Shown here: positions 23,824 through 31,314 of the stretch, one piece after another | Layout of the letters: each line of letters starts with the position of its first letter | Position numbering within the stretch: position 1 is the stretch's first letter | Assembly: GCA_050309435.1 (NCBI GenBank) | Contig: JBNRMJ010000019.1 | Span: 1 to 39,524, forward strand | Source of the DNA: CAYXVJ01 sp050309435 | GTDB taxonomy: Bacteria > Bacillota > Clostridia > Saccharofermentanales > Fastidiosipilaceae | Length of the DNA: 39,524 nucleotides | Reading direction: 5' to 3' | The notes under the pieces: generated by a model | Told to the model about the DNA's origin: nothing | The model's input: the letters and a program-made list of their open reading frames with translations, nothing else | The model's database searches: none | Position numbers and translations under genes: made by a program

Positions 23824-24711
23824 TTATTCTTTCAAAGAGCCGATCATGACACCGGAAACAAAGTACTTCTGGATGAAAGGATAGATGACCAGAATGGGTA
23901 TGGTAGACACGATAATCGTGCAGTACTTAACCAGCATGCGATAGCGTTCCTGACCGCTTTGGCCGACCGAACCGATCTGAGTCATCGAGCTTGTATCATT
24001 CTTCAGCAAGATATCGCGAAGAACCAGCTGGATGGGCCATTTTCCCTTATCGCTCAAGAAAATGGAAGGGTTGAACCATTCGTTCCAGAACCGTACCGCA
24101 TAGAATAATGTGATAACCGAGATTGTCGCTTTGGAGACGGGAAATACAATCTGCCAGACGATGCGCCAGTGGCTTGCTCCGTCAATGGTAGCTGATTCAA
24201 TCAGTGATTCGGGAACTTGAGCGAAGGATGTCCGAAGAACGATCAGGTTCCAGGTATTAACCAGAATCGGCAGAATAATAACCCAGCGGTTATCAAGTAA
24301 CCTCATATTCTTTACTTGCATGTAAAAGGGAATTAATCCGCCTTGAAAGTACATCGTCAAAATAATCATTCCCATGACTAGTTTGTTCCAGTAAACGTTC
24401 TTGCGCGACAGGACATAAGCTCCCAAAATCGTTACAAACATGCAAAGGATGGTTCCCGCGAAGACATAGAATGTCGTATTGGCAAAACCGCTCATCATAT
24501 TCGGGTTTTCGAACACCAATCCATATCCGCGAAAACTGATCTGGCCTTTGGGCAGAAAATAGAAACCGCGGTTCGCATACAGCAGAACCGGGTCGCTGAT
24601 GGAAGACATAAATATGTGCCACATCGGATATAAGGTCAGTACACCGAGGATGGTCATAAAAACATAATTGAATATTGCGAATATTCTTTCGCCGGCTGAG
24701 TGTTTAATCAT
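23824..24711 (-). CDS. Carbohydrate ABC transporter permease, LplC/YtcP type
   Basis: This 295-residue permease has six predicted transmembrane helices and belongs to the MalG-like CUT1 family. The N-terminus IFAIFNYVFMTILGVLTLYPMWH is typical of the LplC/YtcP group, and the EAA loop that contacts the ATPase is LIESATIDGASHWRIVWQIV. GAGGTGA precedes the ATG. It is the last gene of the operon, 8 bp after the partner permease, and is followed by the terminator at 23761-23802. It would form the membrane channel with the LplB-like partner. The imported sugar is not identified, but the neighbouring glycosidases suggest beta-galactoside oligosaccharides (inference). Confidence 0.92.
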   Translation of the reverse strand: MIKHSAGERIFAIFNYVFMTILGVLTLYPMWHIFMSSISDPVLLYANRGFYFLPKGQISFRGYGLVFENPNMMSGFANTTFYVFAGTILCMFVTILGAYVLSRKNVYWNKLVMGMIILTMYFQGGLIPFYMQVKNMRLLDNRWVIILPILVNTWNLIVLRTSFAQVPESLIESATIDGASHWRIVWQIVFPVSKATISVITLFYAVRFWNEWFNPSIFLSDKGKWPIQLVLRDILLKNDTSSMTQIGSVGQSGQERYRMLVKYCTIIVSTIPILVIYPFIQKYFVSGVMIGSLKE

Positions 24712-24719
24712 AGTTCACC

Positions 24720-25676
24720 TCACCACAGACTCGTATCGGTAAGCTTGTTACTGATAGCATTGGCACTAACGACTAATGTGACATTAACCAGCGAGTTGAA
24801 GAGTCCTACAGCCGTCGCATAGCCAAAATCATTTTCAATCAAACCTTTCCGATAAACGAAACTGGAGATAACATCCGCTGTTTCGTAGGTCAAACCACTA
24901 TAAAGAAGAATGATTTTTTCGTAACCGACGCTCATCATACCGCCGATTCTCAGGATCAGTAAGATGACGATTGTAGGAACGATACCAGGAATGGAGATAT
25001 GCCATATCTGTCTGAATCGATTGGCTCCATCGATTTTAGCTGCCTCAAATAACTCCGTATTGATGGAAGCCAACGCCGCCAGGAAGATGATGGAGTCCCA
25101 GCCCAAACGTTGCCAGAGTTCCGAAATGATATAGATACTTCGGAAGTATTTCGCATTACCAAGCAGATTGACCGGTTCCAGACCGAGATATTTCTGGATG
25201 ACACCAAATACACCTGTCGATGCGGTAAAGTCCACGATAATGCCGCAGAGAACCACGAGCGATATAAAGTAAGGGATGTAACTTACGGTTTGGATGGTTC
25301 GCTTAAATGCCACATTGCGAATTTCGTTTAAAACAATCGCAAAGATGATCGGCAGAGGGAACGTAAAGAGTAAACTGTATAGGCTGATCAATAATGTATT
25401 TCGGATCACTCGCCAGGCATAAGCACCTTTAAAGAAGGTGATAAAGTTATCGAGGCCTATCCAATCGGAACCCCAGATGCCTTTTCTTGGCGAAAATGAT
25501 TTAAATGCAATTTGGATACCGTACATAGGTGCATAACACCATACGAGATAAAACAATACGAGTGGAAGCAACATAATATAAAGGCTGTAATTACGCTTCC
25601 AGTCGTTTTTTACCGTGCGACTCCAGGATTTGGAGCGAGTATGCTTTTCTAGTTTTTTGACACTTATTTCCTGCAT
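24720..25676 (-). CDS. Carbohydrate ABC transporter permease, LplB/YteP type
   Basis: This 318-residue protein has six transmembrane helices and belongs to the MalF-like CUT1 family. YSLYIMLLPLVLFYLVWCYAP and YGIQIAFKSFSPRKGIWGS are diagnostic of the LplB/YteP branch. The EAA loop is LFEAAKIDGANRFRQIWHIS. GAGAGGTCA precedes the ATG. It lies between the solute-binding protein gene (82 bp) and the second permease gene (8 bp). It forms a heterodimeric channel with the LplC-like partner. No ATPase gene is present in the operon or elsewhere in the window, so a shared MsmX-like ATPase encoded elsewhere is expected. Confidence 0.92.
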   Translation of the reverse strand: MQEISVKKLEKHTRSKSWSRTVKNDWKRNYSLYIMLLPLVLFYLVWCYAPMYGIQIAFKSFSPRKGIWGSDWIGLDNFITFFKGAYAWRVIRNTLLISLYSLLFTFPLPIIFAIVLNEIRNVAFKRTIQTVSYIPYFISLVVLCGIIVDFTASTGVFGVIQKYLGLEPVNLLGNAKYFRSIYIISELWQRLGWDSIIFLAALASINTELFEAAKIDGANRFRQIWHISIPGIVPTIVILLILRIGGMMSVGYEKIILLYSGLTYETADVISSFVYRKGLIENDFGYATAVGLFNSLVNVTLVVSANAISNKLTDTSLW

Positions 25677-25758
25677 GATGACCTCTCTGTATTAAGTAGA
25701 AGGACTGTATCAAAAAGATACTAAGCAGGAGAGCGAAACCGCCCTCCTGCTCGAATCC

Positions 25759-27468
25759 TTAACGCTGTTGGTAGCGATCCAGGGCTGCCTGATAAATTTC
25801 TACGGCGCGATCGATATTGAGCTTTTTGATATGCTCGACATAAGAGTCATATTCGCTAAGAGGTGTCTGTCCGGTAATAAATGTTGCTGTCTTCTCTTCG
25901 ACAAAGGTGTTGATATCAGTCATGATCGTGCTTAATTCACGGGATTCTTCGGAAGTAAACGAGAGGTTGTCGGGCATCAGCCAGTCGGCGTCTTGAGAAG
26001 CCCAGGTCTCGATACATTCGAATACTTCTGGTTCGAATTCGTAAGAAGTCGAGTCGCGCAGATAACCGTAGTTATGAAGTTTGAATTTCGGATATAGAGT
26101 CCAGAAGTCGGCATCGGTCGTCTCGGTTAGTTCCGGGAAGATCCATTCGACATTACCGTCGTCGTCCCACTCGTAGCTGACGCCTTCGGGTCCGTAGGAC
26201 ATCAGGTCGCCGCCATCCTGGCTATACCAGTAGTCCTTCCAGCGGGCGATAACTTTATCTACGCCGTCATCAATCGCTTGAGTCGTCATAAATTCGCGGT
26301 CCGAGCGAACAACAGAGTTATTCTGATGCAGATGGATTGTCTGGCCTTCATAAGATGTCGGATTTACGACGGGAATGACCTTCCAGTCCGGATCCAGGGT
26401 CATACCGGTCAGTTTCTGCTGGCCAAGTTCGCCATAAGCCAGACCGAAAGCACCGACGACACTGTTGGCAACATTGGCGAAGTAGTCATCGTTTGTTCTC
26501 GTGGCAAAGTCGGGATCCAGGATTCCTTCTTCATACCACTTGTTCATCAATTTCAGGAAGTCTTCGTAGCCGGGTTCGATCGAACCGTAGACAACGGTAC
26601 CATCTTTATTAATAAATTGCTGATAAGCAGATTCAAAGGAGCCGGCGAACATGTAGTTCGTTTTCACGCCGTACCAGTCTTTTATATTGGCTGCCAGCGG
26701 GAAGCCGCCCTTTAATTCTTTAAAGGCGTGCAGCATTTTGTCCCAGTCTTCAATTGTCTCGGGCGCATCCATATTGACTTCTTCAAGCCAGTCTTCACGA
26801 ACCCAAAGGCCGCTCCAGGGGTGGCTGGGGACAATATCGATCATCGGGAAGAACGTCATTCTTCCTTCGTCATCTTTAAAATCTTTATCGATATCAGGAT
26901 TTGACTCTCTAAGATACTTGATGTTGGGCATCAAGCCTTCATCATAGTAAGGAGTTAAATCGGCGTAAATCTCGTCATCAATAGCTTTCGTAACGCCGCC
27001 GGGATATTCGGGAGGCGTGGAGAAGATATGGGGCAATTGATCAGAAGTTACTCGTAATGTGTAATTTTCATTTTCGTTACCGCTGGGAGGATAGAGCCAT
27101 TCGATTTTTACGTTTGTCCGTTTCTCCAACTCTTCTATGGCGAGACATTCATCCATGCTCTGCATAACGGTTGAGGAGAAAGAGCGCCAAACGGTAATCG
27201 TGGTAACTTCATCCGTGATCGGTAAGACTGTGGCGTTAATTCCGTTCTTGTACTTGTCGGCGCGCGAGTCGTAGTAGGCAGGCGTCAGGTTGTACGGTCT
27301 GCCGTTGTTTGTGTCCTTGCCTTCCTGAATCTCGCCACCGGTCCGGGCACTTGTGGTGGAATCTCCCGTGCCTTTACCTGTACCGCCCCCTGTGTCGCAT
27401 CCGGTAGATGCTATAAACAGGATACTGAGCGAGATCATAAAAGCCAGTATCTTTCTTGCTTTCTTCAT
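25759..27468 (-). CDS. Extracellular solute-binding lipoprotein, LplA-like (CUT1)
   Basis: This 569-residue protein has a lipoprotein signal peptide. The lipobox ends in TGC with the lipidated Cys24. The -3 residue is Ser21, where most lipoboxes have Leu. A Gly/Thr-rich linker follows. The mature domain is a large solute-binding protein of the LplA type, with PITDEVTTITVWRSF, ITDEVTTITVW-like strands, GLWVREDWLEEVNMDAPET and WYEEGILDPDFATR. At about 545 mature residues it is longer than standard maltose-binding proteins, which fits binding of large oligosaccharides. AAGGAGG lies just upstream of the start. It heads the permease operon and diverges from the DUF5107-TPR gene. The promoter is 295 bp upstream, so the transcript has a long leader. 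Confidence 0.93.
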   Translation of the reverse strand: MKKARKILAFMISLSILFIASTGCDTGGGTGKGTGDSTTSARTGGEIQEGKDTNNGRPYNLTPAYYDSRADKYKNGINATVLPITDEVTTITVWRSFSSTVMQSMDECLAIEELEKRTNVKIEWLYPPSGNENENYTLRVTSDQLPHIFSTPPEYPGGVTKAIDDEIYADLTPYYDEGLMPNIKYLRESNPDIDKDFKDDEGRMTFFPMIDIVPSHPWSGLWVREDWLEEVNMDAPETIEDWDKMLHAFKELKGGFPLAANIKDWYGVKTNYMFAGSFESAYQQFINKDGTVVYGSIEPGYEDFLKLMNKWYEEGILDPDFATRTNDDYFANVANSVVGAFGLAYGELGQQKLTGMTLDPDWKVIPVVNPTSYEGQTIHLHQNNSVVRSDREFMTTQAIDDGVDKVIARWKDYWYSQDGGDLMSYGPEGVSYEWDDDGNVEWIFPELTETTDADFWTLYPKFKLHNYGYLRDSTSYEFEPEVFECIETWASQDADWLMPDNLSFTSEESRELSTIMTDINTFVEEKTATFITGQTPLSEYDSYVEHIKKLNIDRAVEIYQAALDRYQQR

Positions 27469-27734
27469 TCGAATCCTCCTTGATTCCTGGAACTGCTTGC
27501 CGTTTCCGGCGGTCCATCAGGCGTGAAAACCGATATTGTTTCTGGCCTGATATCCTGTCGAATACTTCTATGTTTAGTCTTGGTGACTAACAATCAACTA
27601 AAGATAGATCAGCATTCTAGATAATCAATATATGTATAAATATATGATTCACAGGTTGTTCGTTAAGCTAGTTATTCGCAATGAAAAATTCAACCATAAG
27701 CTTGTACGAGGATAAAGACTAAAGCCCGTAAACG

Positions 27735-27748
27735 CTCATTCAAATGAG
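27735..27748 (-). promoter_or_regulatory. Possible operator of the transporter operon
   Basis: CTCATT and AATGAG form an inverted repeat with two central bases (27735-27748). It lies about 10-20 bases downstream of the predicted minus-strand start site, where a repressor could block transcription. Confidence 0.4.
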
Positions 27749-27762
27749 GTGAATCTGTGATC

Positions 27763-27791
27763 AATATACAATTAAAAATTTTAAGTGTCAA
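27763..27791 (-). promoter_or_regulatory. Sigma-A promoter of the ABC transporter operon
   Basis: On the minus strand, a perfect TTGACA (27791-27786) is followed after 17 bp by TATATT (27768-27763). Predicted start near 27756 gives a leader of about 290 bases before the solute-binding protein ATG. Confidence 0.75.
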
Positions 27792-27906
27792 CATATTGTA
27801 AGTATATTTTCGACATGAAAATCACTTATCTATACAACTTGTCAAATAAAAAACAGACAGGGAAACGGGTTGTGTTACGCATATTTGGATTTGTGAAGAG
27901 CAATAA

Positions 27907-27935
27907 TTCGCAATAAATGATGTTTTTATCATAAT
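27907..27935 (+). promoter_or_regulatory. Possible promoter of the DUF5107-TPR/GH35 operon
   Basis: TTCGCA (27907-27912) and CATAAT (27930-27935) are separated by 17 bp. Transcription would start about 70 bases before ATG 28011. Downstream, TGAAAACGATCTGT (27962-27975) resembles a catabolite-response element, with mismatches. Confidence 0.4.
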
Positions 27936-28010
27936 GCCTTTGCAGGGAAGCTGACCTATACTGAAAACGATCTGTATATGGACGAAGATTATGTAAGAAG
28001 AGGTGCGACA

Positions 28011-31000
28011 ATGAATTCAGTACGTGTTTGGGAAGAAAAAGTCTTAATTCCAACCTACGAAACAGGGCCGGCCGAGAAAAATCCGATGTTTCTGGAGAAG
28101 CGTGTCTATCAGGGCAGCTCGGGAAAAGTTTATCCCTATCCGATAACCGAAGTAATAAGCGACGAATGTGAAGATAAAGAATATACGCTTGTCAATTTGG
28201 AAAATGATTATCTGAAGGTTAGTATCCTGCCCGAGCTCGGGGGCCGTATTCAGAGGGCGATCGATAAGACCAATAACTATGATTTTGTCTATTACAACCG
28301 AGTCATTAAACCTGCACTGGTAGGTTTAACGGGACCCTGGATTTCCGGCGGTATCGAATTCAACTGGCCGCAGCATCACCGTCCGAGCACTTATTTACCT
28401 CTGGTTTATGAGTTAAAGGAAGAAGAAAACGGTAGTGCTTCGGTCCTGGTTTACGATGTCGACCGGATGAACGGCAGCCAGTCCGTGCTTCGCTTTACTC
28501 TGTATCCGGATAAAGCTTACATCGAACTGAGTGCAGAACTTTATAACCGTACGTATTTGCCGCAGACTTTCTTGTGGTGGGCGAATCCTGCTGTTCCGGC
28601 CAACGAACATACGCAATCCATTTTCCCGCCGGATGTACGATTTGTCATGGACCATGGAAAACGAGATGTGTCCCGTTTCCCGATTTCGCGCTCCGTCTAC
28701 TATAAAAGCGACTATAGCGAAGGTGTTGATATTTCTTATTATAGAAATATTGCTGTTCCTACTTCGTACATGGTCGAGAAGTCCGATTATGACTTTATCG
28801 GTAATTACGATCATCAAAAGCAGGCTGGCTTGCTGCATGTAGCGGATCACCATATTTCTCCCGGCAAGAAGCAGTGGACCTGGGGACATGGCGACTTCGG
28901 CCGTGCCTGGGATCGCAATCTGACGGATGAAGACGGCCCTTATGTCGAGTTGATGACCGGTGTCTACACGGATAATCAGCCGGATTTCTCCTGGTTAAAG
29001 CCGTTTGAGACAAAAAGTTTCAAGCAATACTTCATGCCGTATAAGGATGTCGCCGTGGTGAAAAATGCCAGTGTCGATGCCGCTTTGGGTGTTGACTTTT
29101 CTCCGGAAGATGACAGCCTTGAGATCCGGGCCTACGTAACATCCGTCTTTGACGAGGTTGAACTGTGCGTGCGGCAAGAAGGCACGGAGTGCTATTGCGA
29201 GCGCTTTGCCTTATCTCCTGTTCAGACTTATAAGAAGTCTATTTTGGCTGAGGATCTGAAACTAGCGCAATTCAAGCCGTCGGAAATGACTTTTGAACTC
29301 CGGGCGAACGGCCGGGAGCTTGTTTCTTACAAGCCGGAAAAAGAAGTGATTGCTCCCATGCCCGAAGCGGCTAAGGAACCCCCGGTTCCGGAGAAAGTTT
29401 TGACCAATGAAGAACTCCTCTTGATTGCCAGACATCTGGAGCAGATTCGTCATGCACGGACCCGGCCGGATGCTTATTATCTGGAAGGGTTAAAACGAGA
29501 TCCATATGATAGCCGGATCAACACCGCTTATGCGACCTTGCTGGCGAGACGGGGGCAGTTCGAAGAAGCCGTGCCCTATCTCGAACGTGCCGTCAAACGT
29601 CTGTCCAAGTTGAATCTTAATCCTTATGACAGCGAAACATATGAGATTTTGGGACTGTGTTACTGGTACCAAAAACGCTATGACGAAGCCTTTAAGCATT
29701 TCTATAAAGCGGCGTGGACAGCCGAACAGCAGAAAACGGCTTACTTCTATCTGGCGGCGATCTCGTGCAGGCGTCAAAATTTCAATGAAGCGCTTGACTT
29801 TATCGACCGCTCGCTCGAAAGACAACAAAAGAACATCAAGGCAAGAGCCCTGAAGGCATATATTCTGCGTCGACTGGGACGTGTTGCAGAAGCCAGTGCG
29901 TTGGTAGAAGAAAATACACGCATAAACTCTTTTGATTTCCTGTCGATCTATGAAAAGCATTTATTAAGCGAAAAATCGATCAACTGCTTTGGCATGTGGA
30001 TTCATGACGACTTGCGTTTATTGATGGTCGCCAGGGATTACGCTGACATCGCAGCACTGGATGAGGCGATTGCAGTGCTCGGACTGAGTCGGACGAAAAC
30101 ACCGCTGATTCTATACTACGAAGCATACTATCGCTCCTTGAGAGGCGAGGATGCGAAGGATTTACTAACGGAGGCCGAAGCAGCGGACCCGGCCTATTGC
30201 TTTCCCAACTCTCTTGAAGACATCGCTGTCCTGGAGTATGCGATCGAGAGCTCTAACGGCCCGAAAGCGAATTATTATCTTGGCAATCTTCTGTATGACC
30301 GCCGTCGCTGGGAAGAGGCGGAGATATACTGGCAGCGTTCCCGCGAGCAGGATCCTTCTTTCCCGACCGTAGCCAGAAACCTTTCGCAGCTGTATGCCAA
30401 CAAGCGCCGTGATTACGAGCAAGCCAGACTCATGATCGATCAGGCTTTTGAGCTCGACCCCGGTGATGCACGTGTCTTTATGGAGCGTGACCAGCTTTAC
30501 AGGCAGATCGGGGTTTCCTTTGCCAGGAGGCTCGAAGAGATGGAAAAGCATCCGGAACTCTTGAAGCGCCTCGATCCCTTGTATGTTGAATACATCACCC
30601 TGTTGAATCTGAACGGTCGCTACGAAGATGCCTATCAGGCAATTCTGGAACATCGCTTCCATCCCTGGGAAGGCGGCGAAGGAAAGATTACCGCACAGTA
30701 CGAGCTGGCCTTGATTGCTTTCGCTGAAGAACAAGAAGGAAAAGGAGATCTCAACGAAGCCATGGCCTGTCTGAAGAAAGCACTCGTTTATCCGGAGAAT
30801 CTGGGAGAAGGAAAACTGGCGGGAACGAAGGATAACCACCTGTATTACCGCCTGGGTCGCCTGGCCAAACTGCAGGGAAGAGAAGACGAAGCCGTGGAAT
30901 ACTTCAAACTGGCGACTCTGGGAGTAACGGAAGTTTCGCCGGCCTTGTATTACAACGATCAGCCCGTGGACATGATCTACTACCAGGGTCTTGCCTGGGA

Positions 31001-31310
31001 GGAGCTTGGCGAAGCGGTTCGTTCGAAGTCGGCGTTCTCGCGTCTGATCGATGCAGGCGAACAGCGTTTCGATGCAGAGGTTAAAGCGGATTTCTTCGCC
31101 GTCTCGCTGCCGGAAATGACCGTCTACGAAGAAGACGAGCAGGCGATCAATAAGGCAAACTGCTGCTATCTGATGGGACTAGGTTATCTGGGTTTGAAGA
31201 ACAAGGAAAAAGCCGTGAAGTTCCTGAAAGATGCACTTCGTTACGATCCCTCTCACATGAAAGCCTTTCTCTATGCCAAAGAAGCACGCAAACAGATAAA
31301 GGAGAATTGA
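28011..31310 (+). CDS. DUF5107-domain protein with a long tetratricopeptide-repeat array
   Basis: This 1,099-residue cytoplasmic protein starts with a DUF5107 domain (about 15-365), whose sandwich fold resembles galactose mutarotase. Examples are LVNLENDYLKVSILPELGGR, WISGGIEFNWPQHH and KKQWTWGHGDFGRAWD. A linker (about 370-455) follows. The rest is a TPR array (about 470-1099) with repeats such as GLCYWYQKRYDEAFKHFYKA, YLGNLLYDRRRWEEAEIYWQ and YRLGRLAKLQGREDEAVEYF. Start 28011 is chosen for AAGAGGTG. An upstream in-frame ATG at 27978 has no ribosome binding site. It is cotranscribed with GH35 (4 bp apart). It may bind or epimerise a sugar and scaffold enzymes, which is inference. No catalytic activity is established for the family that I know of. 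Confidence 0.9.
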   Translation: MNSVRVWEEKVLIPTYETGPAEKNPMFLEKRVYQGSSGKVYPYPITEVISDECEDKEYTLVNLENDYLKVSILPELGGRIQRAIDKTNNYDFVYYNRVIKPALVGLTGPWISGGIEFNWPQHHRPSTYLPLVYELKEEENGSASVLVYDVDRMNGSQSVLRFTLYPDKAYIELSAELYNRTYLPQTFLWWANPAVPANEHTQSIFPPDVRFVMDHGKRDVSRFPISRSVYYKSDYSEGVDISYYRNIAVPTSYMVEKSDYDFIGNYDHQKQAGLLHVADHHISPGKKQWTWGHGDFGRAWDRNLTDEDGPYVELMTGVYTDNQPDFSWLKPFETKSFKQYFMPYKDVAVVKNASVDAALGVDFSPEDDSLEIRAYVTSVFDEVELCVRQEGTECYCERFALSPVQTYKKSILAEDLKLAQFKPSEMTFELRANGRELVSYKPEKEVIAPMPEAAKEPPVPEKVLTNEELLLIARHLEQIRHARTRPDAYYLEGLKRDPYDSRINTAYATLLARRGQFEEAVPYLERAVKRLSKLNLNPYDSETYEILGLCYWYQKRYDEAFKHFYKAAWTAEQQKTAYFYLAAISCRRQNFNEALDFIDRSLERQQKNIKARALKAYILRRLGRVAEASALVEENTRINSFDFLSIYEKHLLSEKSINCFGMWIHDDLRLLMVARDYADIAALDEAIAVLGLSRTKTPLILYYEAYYRSLRGEDAKDLLTEAEAADPAYCFPNSLEDIAVLEYAIESSNGPKANYYLGNLLYDRRRWEEAEIYWQRSREQDPSFPTVARNLSQLYANKRRDYEQARLMIDQAFELDPGDARVFMERDQLYRQIGVSFARRLEEMEKHPELLKRLDPLYVEYITLLNLNGRYEDAYQAILEHRFHPWEGGEGKITAQYELALIAFAEEQEGKGDLNEAMACLKKALVYPENLGEGKLAGTKDNHLYYRLGRLAKLQGREDEAVEYFKLATLGVTEVSPALYYNDQPVDMIYYQGLAWEELGEAVRSKSAFSRLIDAGEQRFDAEVKADFFAVSLPEMTVYEEDEQAINKANCCYLMGLGYLGLKNKEKAVKFLKDALRYDPSHMKAFLYAKEARKQIKEN

Positions 31311-31314
31311 GCAG

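Larger units (their letters stand above)
27469..28010. other. 542-bp divergent intergenic region with a long transporter leader
   Basis: It is AT-rich. It holds the minus-strand transporter promoter (27763-27791), a possible operator (27735-27748), and about 290 bases of untranslated transporter leader. Hairpins in the leader are TGTT-AGTC/GACTAACA around 27571-27592 and GCCG-TTTC-CGGC near 27499-27510. It also holds a plus-strand promoter at 27907-27935. No known riboswitch class was recognised. Confidence 0.6.
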
